64,000 nt of DNA from Siphonodentalium dalli (taxonomy: Eukaryota > Mollusca > Scaphopoda > Gadilida > Siphonodentaliidae): the NCBI GenBank assembly GCA_032622095.1, contig CP136061.1:34971797-35035796 (forward strand), given 5' to 3'. Positions within the stretch are counted from its first letter, which is position 1. Each line of letters begins with the position of its first letter. A model generated the notes under the pieces. The model was not told where the DNA came from and did not search any database. It saw only the letters and a program-made list of their open reading frames with translations. A program made the position numbers and the translations under genes. Positions 1-11,221 of the stretch are shown here, piece after piece.

Positions 1-807
1 GTTTCTATATTCTCTGAGTCGTCGAATAAGATAACCAAATTTCCATTATTTGAAAGTCTGCTGAGTACAAAGTAATGTTACGGATGCCGGATTAGCCGGA
101 ATGCAAAATTACCAATTGTCGTTATCGAGTAATTTTTTGACAGTTTTCAAGCAAATGTATCAAATAAATGTTATATTATATGCATACCACCCCTTTAATA
201 TCAAGATATGCTTCAGTGACTAATAGTCTTCCTATCATACAATGGTTTTACCAACAATTTCCCACATATCTTCTAGATTGATAATAAATTCTCTTTATTG
301 ATTATATAATTTATTATTCTCCTTTTAAGTAATTTGAGGTCAAAGGTAAGTAAGTTATGGTTTATTCTCAGCCAGTATTCATGGGACATAAGAAGATGCG
401 CCTATCCCATGACATTGTCCTGGTCAGGTGACCCATCTGTACCAATTTTTCTTCATAAAAAAGCTCTGTATTGCTAACATTTGCCAATTTAAGCCGTCTG
501 AGGTCAACGGCATCTATCTCGGTATACTCTACTGGTCAATATATCCGCGTGTTTCAATTTTCACCGATCAGATTGCAACCGTTTTGGGTATATAATTAAT
601 TATTTAATTAAGTTAATTATTAATGCATTTTTAAGACATCTGATGTCGACGGGAACTATCTAATAAGATCCCCCAGATCAAATTACCCAGATATACAAAT
701 TTTCAGCTCCGATGGTCCAGCCGTTTATGTATAAACACTAAGTAGATAAAAGTCAATTGCGACAGCCTATCAAGTATGAAAATGCATGTCGATAGTAGTC
801 ACTCATA
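1..807. other. Gene-free AT-rich flank
   Basis: I see no gene here. The stretch is AT-rich, with a run of TTAA/ATTAAT steps near 590-630. It ends where the LINE reading frame begins; an in-frame TAG at 796-798 closes that frame upstream. Confidence 0.6.
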
Positions 808-2120
808 CTTAGACAAGGATCTATTATTTCTCCCACAATTTTCAAAATATTTATTGATGACATTAGCGCCGAATTTGATGATTCGTGCAAACCGGTTAAA
901 GTTGGCGAAAAATCTCTAAGTCATATGCTATTTGCAGACGATCTGGTTATGCTATCTGAAACTGCTGAAGGTATGCAAAGATGTTTGAATAAATTGGAGA
1001 ATTACAGCATAAGGAACAAAGTAGAAGTGAATGTTCAGAAAACTAAATGCCTGATATTCAGGAAACGAGCAACAAAAAAACTAACTGCCTTTAAATTAAG
1101 CAACACTCCGTTGGAAACAGTTAAGGAATATACCTATCTTGGTATTAAATTTTGTGCGAATGGAAAATTTTGCAAAGCCCAGATAGATGTTAACAACAAA
1201 GGGTTAAAAGCAATGTATAGTTTAATGTCATCCTTGCGCAAACATGAAATTTTCTCAGTAAGCATTTGGTGTAAACTATTTGACATGCTGATAAAACCTA
1301 TCGTTCTATATGGTTGCGAAATATGGGCATCGCATATTAATATTAACAAGCTCGAATCTATTCAATGTGAACTTACACATGTTAAATTTTGTAAATCAGT
1401 GTTGGGTTTAAATAGAATGGCGTCTAATCACGCGACAAGAGCAGAATTGGGCAGATTTCCGATAGCACATGATGCGATAATGAATGCTGTAAGATATATG
1501 CTTAAACTGTCTGAAAGAAAACCGAATATGCCCAAATATGCGAGGAATATATAATTCCACCGTTTTTGGCAGAAGCACTTCACATACCAAAAATAAGCGA
1601 TTTAGAGAATAACCTATCGCTGGAATATCTCAATAAAGTCCGGGAAGAATTAAAATGCGTTCATATTCTAACGTTCAAAAACGAAATATTCGATGACAAC
1701 GAGAAAAATGGTATGAATAAATTAAGAACGTATCGTTGTTTCAAAGAACAATATGAAATTGAACCATACTTACTCCAAATTACTAATTTTTATACGAGAT
1801 CGTGTTTCAGTAAGCTTAGAGTAAGCAATCATAAGTTGCAGGTAGAGGTTGGGCGACACGCTCAGCCAAAAATACCTTACGAGAAACGCATATGTAAAAA
1901 ATGTGAAGCAAATGAAATTGAAACGGAAGAACACTTTATAATGAGATGTGAAAAACATAGCCATTTGCGGAAGAGATTTTTCACTGAAATAGGAGTTCAC
2001 CAACCAATTTTCGTAAACTTTGATGAAATAGAAAAGTTCATATTCCTCATGAAGGCTGAACACCCGAGCATATGCAATCTGATCTGTAACATGGTTCGGC
2101 AGTTTTCCGCAAATAATTGA
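808..2120 (+). pseudogene. LINE (non-LTR retrotransposon) reverse transcriptase fragment, frameshifted
   Basis: This is the 3' half of a non-LTR retrotransposon ORF2, which reverse-transcribes the element's RNA at the target site. Translation from 808 gives RQGSIISPTIFKIFIDD, the conserved RT block preceding the catalytic core, then MLFADDLVML at 925, the catalytic FADD box. The frame runs to a stop at 1552-1554. The protein continues in another frame (about 1540-2120), so a one-base indel lies near 1540. The second part carries a Cys/His cluster (CKKC, about 11 residues, H, 5 residues, C) at roughly 1890-1955, a C-terminal zinc-knuckle-like motif common in such ORF2s. The N-terminal endonuclease and most of the RT fingers are absent, as expected for 5' truncation. 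The clade (jockey, CR1 or L2-like) cannot be fixed by eye. The copy is dead. Confidence 0.88.
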
Positions 2121-2263
2121 GAATATAGTGTTGAGTTACAAATACATGTTATATATTTTTTATATGAAATTGTCTTCACTTGTGTTTAAATTATCTGTAT
2201 TATGACAACTTCCCCGCGTGGGTGTATTATGTCAATAAAAATGTTATGTTATGTTATGTTATG
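2121..2263 (+). repeat. LINE 3' UTR and ATGTT-type tail
   Basis: Non-coding sequence follows the ORF2 stop and ends in AATAAA (about 2235) and four copies of the 5-mer ATGTT (2241-2263). Short tandem tails rather than poly(A) are typical of several invertebrate LINE clades and mark the 3' insertion junction of the fragment at 808-2120. Confidence 0.7.
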
Positions 2264-3112
2264 ACGTCACACGAAGGAAGATTAACTATTCATATGCATG
2301 TACGTTGCATTAAACATGTACGACGACTAAACTTCCACAATAAATCCATAGTCAGAAATGGTAACTCCCTCAAGATCATATAATTTGACATATATAAAAT
2401 ATACTGGTTTCATGAATGCATCACCTCAGAATTCCGCTAAAACAACTAATCTTTCAAATTATTTTTACGGCTTATCACTGATGGTTTCTCATTCACCGCA
2501 CCAGAAAGCCTCTAAATGCGAACCAAAAATTTCCTAATCGTATTAAATACACCCTCGATACTTCTCAATACGACCTTTAGTCTACATTCCAACTAAGACG
2601 TACTTCATCAGCAATGTCAGCTGTAATATTATGTATTGTGTCCCCGCAATAAAATCTTCAAGAGTGGCCCAGCCATTGTGCACACCTAAATATCGAAAGC
2701 AATGAACGCGGTCATAAAAGTTACATACTGCAACAATGATACACCCGCAAGATATATCCGCGAATGCATACATCCTGCAAAAAGTCTAACCGGTACGCAC
2801 ATAGCGAGTACATATTTAATCATATTTACTCCAAAGCTCCCCTGACAGCGCCAGATCAGCCTGGTAGTCTACACCCTTTTTGAGGGGGTAACAACCTAGG
2901 CCTCTATGTTGTGTACATGTATATAAGACGACTAAACTTCCATAACACGATGTTCTTGCTTGAGATTAGTAATGGGCGATCTGTACGCGATCCACTTTGT
3001 CATCAAGAGAAGGCAGGTTATCCCGGCGTATTCGTTTAAATAAATATAACATTGACAATTCACTTCAACCATTGCGTAGGATTCTAAAATCATATATAAT
3101 TTGAAGTCGATG
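2264..3112. other. No recognisable gene
   Basis: Short open frames only, none with a domain or plausible splice context. I see no repeat signature. Confidence 0.4.
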
Positions 3113-3322
3113 TACAGTAATGCTTTTAGTAATCGTCTCCTTAACCGCAGAAAAATTATGGGCAACTTTTCAGGATTTAGTCAGAAATATGGCTTGTTGC
3201 CATTCATCGGAAAGCTCTCGGGGAGAGCTTTCCGATGAATGGCAACAAGCCATATTTCCGACTAAATCCTGAAAAGTTATTCTGCTATGGTTAAGAAGTC
3301 GATTAATTAGAGCATTACTGTA
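3113..3322. mobile_element. MITE family D, 210-bp copy (TA target, CAGTAATGCTC ends)
   Basis: The whole interval is a hairpin. The inner arms (3164-3219 and 3222-3278) pair almost perfectly around a GGG loop; the outer arms are more diverged. The ends read TA-CAGTAATGCT and AGCATTACTG-TA, so a TA target duplication is visible. TA targets are the rule for Tc1/mariner transposons; no transposase is present. Shorter relatives lie at 55741-55830 and 46627-46673. Confidence 0.82.
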
Positions 3323-3639
3323 ATTTTGAGCAGGATGCGATTTGATCTTATGATAGCTACCTTCTCTACTTAGTTCTCAATCGGGGGCATAATCAACTTG
3401 TCTCAAGTTGTACCTTCAATATTCTTTAGGCGGACAAAGAAACACTGCTTCTCGTAATGTACAACAAAGCACTGATCAGTATTCATGAAGTCATGTGCAT
3501 TCATTGCTTCAATTTAACTTGTGACACACGTGCGTTAGGAGTGATGAGAGTATGAAGAAGCCATCTGCCTTTGATTCGTGCTTGGTTATAGCTGGCGGCG
3601 GGGACGAACGGAAATGAAATTTATTAAGTAGCAAAATGT

Positions 3640-3790
3640 TTTCAAATAATTAGATGAATATTCTATATTGTTCTAATATTTGTATAATATTCACAAAATC
3701 ATTATATAATATTTATTTAATATTTATAATAATACAGTAGTTATATAATATTTATAAATAATTTAATATTACTATAATTTGAAATATAAC
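3640..3790. repeat. AT-rich low-complexity stretch
   Basis: Runs of TATTTATAATA-like sequence with almost no G or C. No structure beyond base composition. Confidence 0.6.
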
Positions 3791-4079
3791 TTGATATACT
3801 TTGACACTAGTTTCTCGTAAATAGCGTCGGTAAACTTCGATTATCCACAAAACCTTTAACGTTATCCTTTAACGTATATCACGAATGAATTAGAAACGTC
3901 GATTAGTTGTAATTTTGTTGCGATCTTGGGTACCCAACAAACGTTTTGAGATCCTGGAAACCCAATTCAACGTTTTGACATCCTGGATACCCAAACCAAC
4001 GTTTTGTTATCCTGCATGGATACCCTTATCACAGTTTTGAGATCATGTGTACTCAAATCAACGGAAACATGATAACTTA

Positions 4080-4270
4080 ATCAATGCAGTCGGTCAGAGG
4101 GTCTTTAATGGGCAATGGGGTGTCAGACTTGGAATTTCCTATTGTTGGGGAATCTTATTTGCACATCCCTGGATTGATTTTCCCAACTGGTATATCAACC
4201 TTTCCAACTGTGAAAAATTCCAACATGTCAACCCCTATGACTGTTGGAAATTTTCCCAACTTAGTGTCAT
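4080..4270. repeat. Dispersed TTGGAAATTTTCCAAC-motif repeat
   Basis: Several imperfect TTGGAAATTTTCCAAC / TTTCCAACTG motifs occur here. The same motif cluster, with shared flanking words such as GAAATTTCCAACTG, recurs at 4770-4918, 21136-21790 and 62335-62427, so it is a dispersed repeat. The type is unknown. Confidence 0.5.
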
Positions 4271-4769
4271 TTGAGTTTATAGTTTTACGTATAGCCAGGA
4301 ACTCTTTGTTATAAAACAGACAAATTTACCGTGGATACAGGTTGGAAAACTATCAGTACAACCTCAAACATGTGACATACTCCGGTAGGGTGATCTAATA
4401 GAAATGTAGAATAATCTTGCTCAAAATTGTTCTTTTTAGGAATATTAATCCAAATTGCCAACACATATCGTCATTCTGATATATTAATTAAATGCACTGA
4501 AGCTGGGTGGCGAAATCATTTGGGTTTGTTTGTCGCCGATTGTTGCGTCCCGAATCCAGATGTAAATATTTAGAATTGAGCGTAGTTTTGACGATGTTTT
4601 TATTGAGCGGTATGTATGGTAGATTTCTTTGACATTTTCGGTGATACATTCTCCAGGTTGGCATAACGCCTGAATGCTAACTTATCAGTTTCATGCACCC
4701 GAACAAGTCCATAATATGTCTTTAAGTGTTAATTCAACAATTGAAATTTTTGACTAAAGTTGAGGAGGA

Positions 4770-4918
4770 TGAGACTAACTGTTGGAAAAATCCTAAAATA
4801 CATGTACACCTTTCAGATGTCGAACCACTGTTGTTTCAGGCATGAAATTTTCAACTGGAATTTTGACGGAATTGCACGAAATTTCCAACTGAAATTTTGA
4901 CGAAAGTTAGGGTGCGGG
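4770..4918. repeat. Second copy of the TTTCCAAC-motif repeat
   Basis: Contains GAAATTTTCAACTGG and GAAATTTCCAACTGAAATTT followed by GACGAAAGTTAGGGTG, which parallels the segment at about 21750-21795. Confidence 0.5.
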
Positions 4919-5076
4919 TTGAAGGCACCAGACTCCTGTCACTAACATCATCGAAGACAAGGAAGTGCTGAGTGATTGCGTTTGAGAGTCGACAGCTGGG
5001 CTGATTAATTGGAAGCTATTTCCCAGGAAACCCCGGCGTTGGGACTGGACCAGTGTGTTGAATCGCTCAACCGATG

Positions 5077-5180
5077 ACTGATTGCTTCTCAGAACGGACG
5101 CATGATAGATTAGTCTGGAACTAGCTGTTTTAAATATTCATCTGTCCTTCCGAGGTTCAATATCGTTTATGTGAGTCAAC
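5077..5180. repeat. Dispersed repeat, partner at 7047-7150
   Basis: About 100 bp beginning GATTGCTTCTCAGAACGGA and including TTTTAAATATTCATCT, matched with scattered substitutions at 7047-7150 in the same orientation. No coding potential. Confidence 0.6.
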
Positions 5181-5369
5181 AATACCCCAGCACGCGATGT
5201 CAGGAGAAATATGAGACCCATCATTCTCGTGCCCTGTCATGTGTATAGCAGTCCATTCCAAGGAGGTGTTCTCAGGGTGTGGTGTCTCAATCTCATGTAA
5301 GCATAGCGCACCAGACCTTCATATGCCGCCCAGCGCTGGTGAAGCTGGTTCCAATGCCGATATGGCGGG

Positions 5370-5767
5370 TTAACCCTTTACCCAACAGAACGGCTCTGTG
5401 CCAATGCATTCTCTTATATATGCGAGTCGACCATAGGTCGCCTCGCATATATAAGAGAATGCATTGGCTTAACACATTAAAAATTCTAAAATTGTTAAAG
5501 AATGTAAGAAAAAATGGTAAAAAGTGTTAAAAAAAGATTTTTTTTAGGCCAATGCATTCTCTTATATATGCGAGGCGACATATGGTCGACTCGCATATAT
5601 AAGAGAATGCATTGGCACAGGGCATAACTGTAATCATCACAATGTGGTCAATGAGCCGGTTCCAATGATATCCATATTTGTATGGTTTTATTGAGACAGA
5701 CCCAAGATAATTTAGGCTGTTGCAGCTTTATTTTGCCGTTTTTGGCCGGTTTGTGCGTGCGGGTTAA
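5370..5767 (+). mobile_element. Family P MITE copy 1 (TTAA target, piggyBac-like, two hairpins)
   Basis: Starts TTAA-CCCTTTACCCAACAG and ends at a degenerate GGGTTAA. It holds two hairpins of about 65-70 bp (about 5399-5466 and 5549-5615). Each pairs GCCAATGCATTCTCTTATAT with its complement, with loops carrying GTCGACC and GGTCGCC in reversed order, so the second hairpin mirrors the first. An AT-rich spacer of about 80 bp lies between them. A right-hand unique arm contains TTTGGCCGG. No transposase. TTAA plus CCC-starting ends is the piggyBac signature, so a non-autonomous piggyBac-type element is the best call. Confidence 0.85.
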
Positions 5768-6103
5768 TTAGTGAGCCAGGCAAAGTGATGCTGGTCTGAT
5801 TCGTGTAACTGGACAAGTTGTGATTTTTTTATCTTATTTTCTTTCCCATGCAGTGAAATCAACCAACTTCGCGTGGTCTTTCTTCCACCAGTTACGCTGG
5901 CCAGATTGTATTCACCGTGAACATGTCCAGCTTGCCTCCTCTATGCTGGTGATTTCCACACTGAACAAATCGTCCTGGTGCGAACTGGCCACATTATATA
6001 TACAGTACCTTTTTTTTTTTACTTTTTGTATCTAGTGTACCTTGTATTTTGTATAATGTATGTTGTACAAAACTATGTGCAGTGTCCCTCTCTTTGTAAC
6101 TCA

Positions 6104-6116
6104 CCCCCCCCCCCCC

Positions 6117-6169
<53 letters not shown>
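6104..6169 (+). repeat. C14 run and (CT)24 microsatellite
   Basis: Fourteen C (6104-6117), then an uninterrupted CT dinucleotide repeat (6121-6169). Further CT/TA runs follow to about 6225. The long frames over this tract are a by-product of the repeat. Confidence 0.97.
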
Positions 6170-6174
<5 letters not shown>

Positions 6175-6366
6175 TACCTCAGGTGATACTCTCTGTCTGT
6201 CTCTCTCTATATATATATCTCTCTTTATCTCAGGTGATATTTCCTTCACCTGATGTAACATTAGGGTTTATAGAAGCTAATATTAACTTGTTGTCCAATC
6301 AACTTTCTAAATATATCTGTAGCTGTTTCTGTGTTGACAGTATTGTGTTATATATTTGATTTCGAT

Positions 6367-6868
6367 TTAAAGGCACGTGAGGCCTTAGTTGTCGAAAATA
6401 TTCATATTTGTTCCAATCACCGTAAACAGAAAAACATTAAAATACATACAGTTTCGTTCATATATAACATGACTATCGCGTAAACAGCATGTTATCATAA
6501 AGACCTACTATATTTTACCTAAGGAAGAGCCTGATTGTGTCACAGAAGACAGCACAATGCTACTGGTTAATCACACAAAAATTGCATAAACGCTCTTTAT
6601 TAGTGCCATATCAGGAATTCACCAACAAAGAACGCTCTTTATGTTTACCATCATAATATAAACAAACACCAGAAAAGTAACTTTCTATGCTTTTGTTTAC
6701 ATAACAATGGTAAAAAATATGACAATAACATACTGTTTATGCGATATTTCTTGTTTGTATACGGACAAAGTCTGTCTACATTTTGATGTTCTTTCTGTTT
6801 GTGGCGGTTTTTGACGGGTGGAAATATTTTCACAGGATACCCACCGCCAAGGCCAACCGTACCTTTAA
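6367..6868. mobile_element. Family C MITE copy 1 (TTAA, AAGGCACG ends)
   Basis: Begins TTAA-AGGCACGTGAGGCC and ends GGCCAACCGTACC-TTTAA, giving short inverted ends and TTAA at both borders. The interior includes two AACGCTCTTTAT words and ACCAATC/ATTGGT motifs shared with copies at 23446, 27788 and 60244. No coding region of its own. Confidence 0.7.
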
Positions 6869-7345
6869 CTGTTTGATTACACTATTTACGTGATATGGTC
6901 TATATAATACAGCGGTTGAAGGAACGACACACATCACGTGACACATGCATGTACCGCTATACCATCAGATGACTTGAATTTGTGCAGGTGATTTTATCAA
7001 CTCCCGATCCGACATGCCTATATATAGTAGATCATCGTCATCCCTGGAAACGATTGCTTTTCAGAACGGATGTGTGATTCATTAGTCTGGGACAGGATGT
7101 TTTAAATATTCATCTCCTTCTGAGATTCAATGTCGTTTACTTGAGATACGTCCGTCCTCGGAATAACAGTCACGTCTATGATGGAGACACAAAGAGACAA
7201 ATTTATAATCAATATTGAAAATGCTAATACTAAGGCCGTATACCGTGCGTATATATCTTGTATATGAAGAAGTATTATTATCCATCCCTTAACTAACATT
7301 CTTTCTGATTGGGCAAAAGCCGCCACGTGATAATCCCGGAAAAGG
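6869..7345. other. No gene; includes a dispersed repeat copy
   Basis: Holds the second copy of the 5077-type repeat at 7047-7150. Nothing else recognisable. Confidence 0.45.
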
Positions 7346-7405
7346 TAATATTGGACTCCCGAATGTCATATTGAACTCTCAAGTGTGCCAATATGACGTT
7401 TTTAT
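7346..7405. repeat. Small degenerate hairpin related to 7666-7816
   Basis: GTCATATTG ... CAATATGAC forms a 9-bp stem around a CTCAAGTGTG-like loop, echoing the centre of the larger palindrome 300 bp downstream. Confidence 0.5.
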
Positions 7406-7665
7406 CGGGACTCTGTGACGTCACGAATTAACTATTGCGAAATGAATCGACGAAATTGTGATGCATGCAACACTGGTGGATTTAGCAGACGTTTCACTTC
7501 CGCATTGAGTTTTTTTTTTAATTTCCGTGTTTACTGTTCCAAATCATGCTGATGATCAAATACAGGCTTTTATAGAGAATTAAGTGCCGACAAATACCAA
7601 AAATAACCACTAAAGTTTTATTCCCAAAATTTGGATAAACATACAGATGGATAATAAAAATGTCA

Positions 7666-7816
7666 TTATACAATGTTGTGTAAAGTATGAGTTTTTCTTG
7701 TACTCGTCCAGGTTGTGGTGAAAAGTCATATTGGACTCGACACTTGAGTGTCTCGTCCAATATGACTTTTCACCACAACCTTGATTCGTACTCATACTGT
7801 ACACAACATTGTATAA
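7666..7816. mobile_element. 151-bp palindromic MITE-like element
   Basis: Reads TTATACAATGTTGTG at the left and its complement CACAACATTGTATAA at the right. Near-perfect arms meet at CACTTGAGTG. Probably a MITE. The flanks do not show a clear target duplication. Confidence 0.7.
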
Positions 7817-8010
7817 TAACTTTATGATAAATTGATTGATTGATTAGTTGTTGTTGGGGGGAAAGTGGGATAACTCCAGTAAACAAATCGGACGACCCTC
7901 ATAATCGTAGGTACACAGTTCCCCGTGCATACGATTATAAATACCTGTGTCAAGTGTGAACAATGTTGGAATAAAGCAGGCAGACGAGCTGATTCATATT
8001 TTACCCAATT

Positions 8011-8054
8011 ACTTCGTCACGGGGTATAAATACTTCGTCACGGGGTATAAATAC
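8011..8054 (+). repeat. 22-bp tandem duplication
   Basis: ACTTCGTCACGGGGTATAAA occurs twice head to tail. Confidence 0.85.
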
Positions 8055-8545
8055 TTGCAATCACCACCATTCGTATCACACGCGAAAATCCACAAAATCA
8101 TCCATAAATAATGCGTCGAAAACGATCACAAAAGTCCATAATTGAGAACGCTCTTTATTATCTACCTCTTTTTGTGACATAAGCATAGACGCTCTTTATA
8201 AGAGGTGCTAGACCGACAAACATTCAAAACGTGTTAAAACTGTCTCGGTTGAAAGTCAATATCTGGCCACGAAAACCACATGAGTAAAAATCTAATTATT
8301 TTATGAAACAGAAAACGTAGATGGTGGTTTCATGGTATCTAATCGGCCAGGACATCTTTAAGTGGACATGTTATAATTGAACCTAAACGTTGTGTTTATG
8401 TAATTTGAAAGTAGGGACCGATATATAGATAGTACAGATCTATATATAAACGAATACCGAAAAATATACCTAAATACTCCGAAGAATACATTACAGAAGT
8501 CATATAGCTGTGTCCAAATTATTCATAGAGAAAGAAACGCTCCTT

Positions 8546-8622
8546 ATTCAAATCATATTAGAAATAGACTAGTACACTGAATGCATTCAAATCATATTAG
8601 AAATAGACTAGTACACTGAATG
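8546..8622 (+). repeat. 38-39-bp tandem duplication
   Basis: Two adjacent copies beginning ATTCAAATCATATTAGAAAT, essentially identical. Confidence 0.9.
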
Positions 8623-9043
8623 TTCTGTATTGTTTCATAGTGAGGAAACATTCAAAACTATATAACTTAACAAGAGCATCGATAGGGCGTGGTAAAATAT
8701 TCCCTTGGTAATTCCAACAAAGGGAATAGATTGTTCAACAAAAATAAGATACACGCCAATTTTCTAAAATCTGCATGATGTCCATGCGTTATATTATATG
8801 AATATCTGTTTCTCAGGTATAGTTTCAACATAAGCATATTCATTACATTATTTAAACATCAATCGATGACATATCACTCAAATGTTTTAACAAAAATTTG
8901 GAGCTGACCCGGTCGACAAGACGATTAGGCTAGAAATGACACCAAACGTTCTATAATCATGTTGCATCAGTTGCAGCGTGATCTATTTTCATTGGTCGTG
9001 CACGACACGATAATATATCGCTCACTCATTATATCACGATTTG

Positions 9044-9104
9044 AATTACGTTCAAGCGCAATTGCATTACGCTTAAGAGTAATGCCATTACGCTTAAGTG
9101 TAAT
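9044..9104. repeat. 21-bp palindromic tandem array, part 1
   Basis: Three units at 21-bp spacing, each centred on a variant of the palindrome TACGCTTAAGCGTA. They are more degenerate than the units at 9230-9312. Confidence 0.8.
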
Positions 9105-9229
9105 CCAAATTCCATATCTCAAAACTGTAATGGATGCAGCCAGTTACTGATGCTAGTAACTTAATACATATATTTACCTTAGATGATACCATCATATGTA
9201 AGGTCATATACTATAAGGCTATGAAAACC

Positions 9230-9312
9230 TATTACGCTTAAGCGTATTGGCATTACGCTTAAGCGTATTGGCATTATGCTTAAGCGTAATGGTATTACGC
9301 TTAAGCGTAATT
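9230..9312. repeat. 21-bp palindromic tandem array, part 2
   Basis: Four units ATTACGCTTAAGCGTAWTGG at a 21-bp pitch. The 14-bp core TACGCTTAAGCGTA is a perfect palindrome in three of them. Twenty-one bases is about two turns of B-DNA, so the palindromes would face the same side of the helix; whether this matters is unknown. Confidence 0.9.
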
Positions 9313-9469
9313 AGCTATTAAATGTGAATTACGCCTCCCATACCATATGAGGTCCCGTGCAGTAACATAACTGGTATTCGGCATATCTTCCTACAAATGT
9401 GTTACATCCCCCCTGGAGCTATGACCTTTTCTTGTAATCACCACAGGCGTATTTTGCCACGCCCAAGCG

Positions 9470-9721
9470 ATGCTAGTGTTATTGCTCCTCGTTCCATACC
9501 TGTTACCAGGAATAGTAAATCACACAGAAAGTTGTGGTTGTGTGGCATGTAAAGGTCCGTTTATAAGAACTTCGTGCATGTGTTGCCCTACGTCTAACAC
9601 AGTACATGTCAAAAGTCAAAGTGCAAGACAGAGTTCGGTCCCCTGCTACGCTGGACTAAACACGGCCATCATGTACACAGAATGTGACGAAATCCAGCTG
9701 AGAGATCACTTATTTTTTTAA
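9470..9721 (+). CDS. Candidate small secreted Cys-rich protein (hypothetical)
   Basis: An 83-codon frame starts MLVLLLLVPYLLPGIVNHTE, a convincing signal-peptide-like hydrophobic core with a small-residue region after it and an NHT glycosylation sequon just beyond. The next 25 residues hold CGCVAC and CMCC clusters, with two further Cys later; eight Cys in the mature part suits disulfide bonding. The frame ends in TAA, and an AATAAA lies about 95 bp downstream (near 9817). I recognise no family. It could be a short single-exon gene, a terminal exon, or chance. The ATG context and the absence of any supporting neighbour keep confidence low. Confidence 0.35.
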   Translation: MLVLLLLVPYLLPGIVNHTESCGCVACKGPFIRTSCMCCPTSNTVHVKSQSARQSSVPCYAGLNTAIMYTECDEIQLRDHLFF

Positions 9722-9988
9722 TTCGAACTGTCCATATTCATTTGAAAATTGGCTGGATAAAGTCAGAACTAATTGTAACTGACAAAACAATTAAATCAAA
9801 AATGTTGTATTCAGACAATAAAACAGTATTAGAAACGACATGTGCGTCTCGTGGTGACAGCCATGATTGTTATACTTTCCGGTTCCACAGACACTAACAC
9901 GTAATGACAGTGGTCTGACCAGCGTAGATCAATGGACAGAGCTATATGTCTTAATTTCGGTATGAAGGGTATGAGTTTGCCCATCAGA

Positions 9989-10030
9989 TTTGACACCATA
10001 ACGAGGCGGTTTGACACCATAACGAGGCGG
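9989..10030 (+). repeat. 21-bp tandem duplication
   Basis: TTTGACACCATAACGAGGCG is repeated twice in succession. Confidence 0.85.
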
Positions 10031-10149
10031 TTTGAAGCCAGATATTTGCTTTCTTTTGGATACATCCCGGTTCGGTTCCGGGAATTAAACTTGGTCTATA
10101 ATTACGTTTTGCCACATAGTTATTCAAGTCATACAATTATCACGTGACA

Positions 10150-10565
10150 ACAAAGGGCGATGCTGGTTGGTTTAGCTGAATTGGTCATTGTCGCATGTAT
10201 ATGGTTTCGTGCAAAAAGATACCCAGGGTGTCCCAAATGTTCAAAAAGTCACACAGCATCTCATAATATCATAAAAAATTGGTTAGTCGGCAATAGTCGC
10301 ATGTTAGTTATTATTACAATAATCACGTTGGGGAATCACGTGGTTTCGAGGTTGGTGAGTACCACGCTTTCAAAATGGCCGAGGCGAGCGCAAACATACA
10401 CAAAGACATAATACACGAGGAACTGGCACCAAAATGTAGAATTTTGACTGTTACGAGCATATTTATGGTAGTTTATTTTTAAAAGAAGTTGATACCTTAT
10501 TTGTTCCGAAATACTCTGTAGTTTTCTATAACATTCTGACCAAAATTGCCAGTCGGAGGTTCGTG
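10150..10565 (+). repeat. Left member of an inverted pair of diverged repeats
   Basis: This stretch matches the reverse complement of 11218-12105 in collinear blocks: CATTGTCGCATG, AGTCACACAGCATCT, GGGAATCACGTGGTTTCGA, TCAAAATGGCCGAGGCGA and AACATTCTGACCAAA. Both copies can be read as short open frames starting MAEA/MVEA, so the ancestor may have been coding. The pair is old and carries indels. It could be the remnant ends of one larger element or two opposed insertions of one repeat. Confidence 0.7.
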
Positions 10566-10649
10566 GAATACACCAGTCCATTCATCTAGGAGAATCCGTC
10601 GACTGACAATTATTCTGATGCTAGACGGGGAAGTTCTCTCAGATGTTGT

Positions 10650-11059
10650 TTAACCCTTTACCCAACAGAAGGGCCCTGTGCCAATGCGTTCTCTTATATA
10701 TGCGAGTCGACCATAGGTCGCCTCGCATATATAAGAGAATGCATTGGCTTAACACATTAAAAATTATAAAATTGTTAAAGAATGTAAGACAAAATGGTAA
10801 AAAGTGTTAAAAAAAGAATTTTGTTAGGCCAATGCATTCTCTTATATATGCGAGGCGACCTATGGTCGACTCGCATATATAAGAGAATGCATTGGCACAG
10901 GGCACAACTATAGCTATCACAATGTGGTCAAGGAGCCGGTTCCAATGATATCCATATTTGTATGGTTCTATTGAGAAAGACCGAAGATATTTTAGGTTGT
11001 TGAAGCTTTATTTGGCCGGTTTTGGCCGGTTTTGGCCGGTTTGTTGGGTAAAGGGTTAA
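10650..11059 (+). mobile_element. Family P MITE copy 2
   Basis: TTAA at 10650-10653 and 11056-11059, with ends CCCTTTACCCAACAG and TTGTTGGGTAAAGGG. Both hairpins are intact. TTTGGCCGG is repeated three times near the right end. It lies between the two members of the inverted pair. Confidence 0.9.
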
Positions 11060-11221
11060 CAATTTTGATGTATGTGTTATCTTATGTCATCAGCTCTTGT
11101 GTATAGGTCTAAGATGTGTGTATAGATGTATGCGTGATAGAGGGCATGGTATTAGTAGGAACGTAAGCGCTGTGGGCCATCTGGGATAAAGCGCCATATA
11201 AATATTATTTATTATTATTAT
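11060..11221 (+). repeat. SINE-like 3' end fragment
   Basis: Ends GTAAGCGCTGTGGGCC ... AAAGCGCCATATAAAT followed by TTATTATTATT. This is the same 3' domain and tail type as the SINE at 63148-63484. No tRNA-like head is visible, so it is 5' truncated. Confidence 0.65.

Noticed and set aside
5978-6359. Frames with long Ser-Leu repeats
   Set aside because: They arise from the (CT)n microsatellite.
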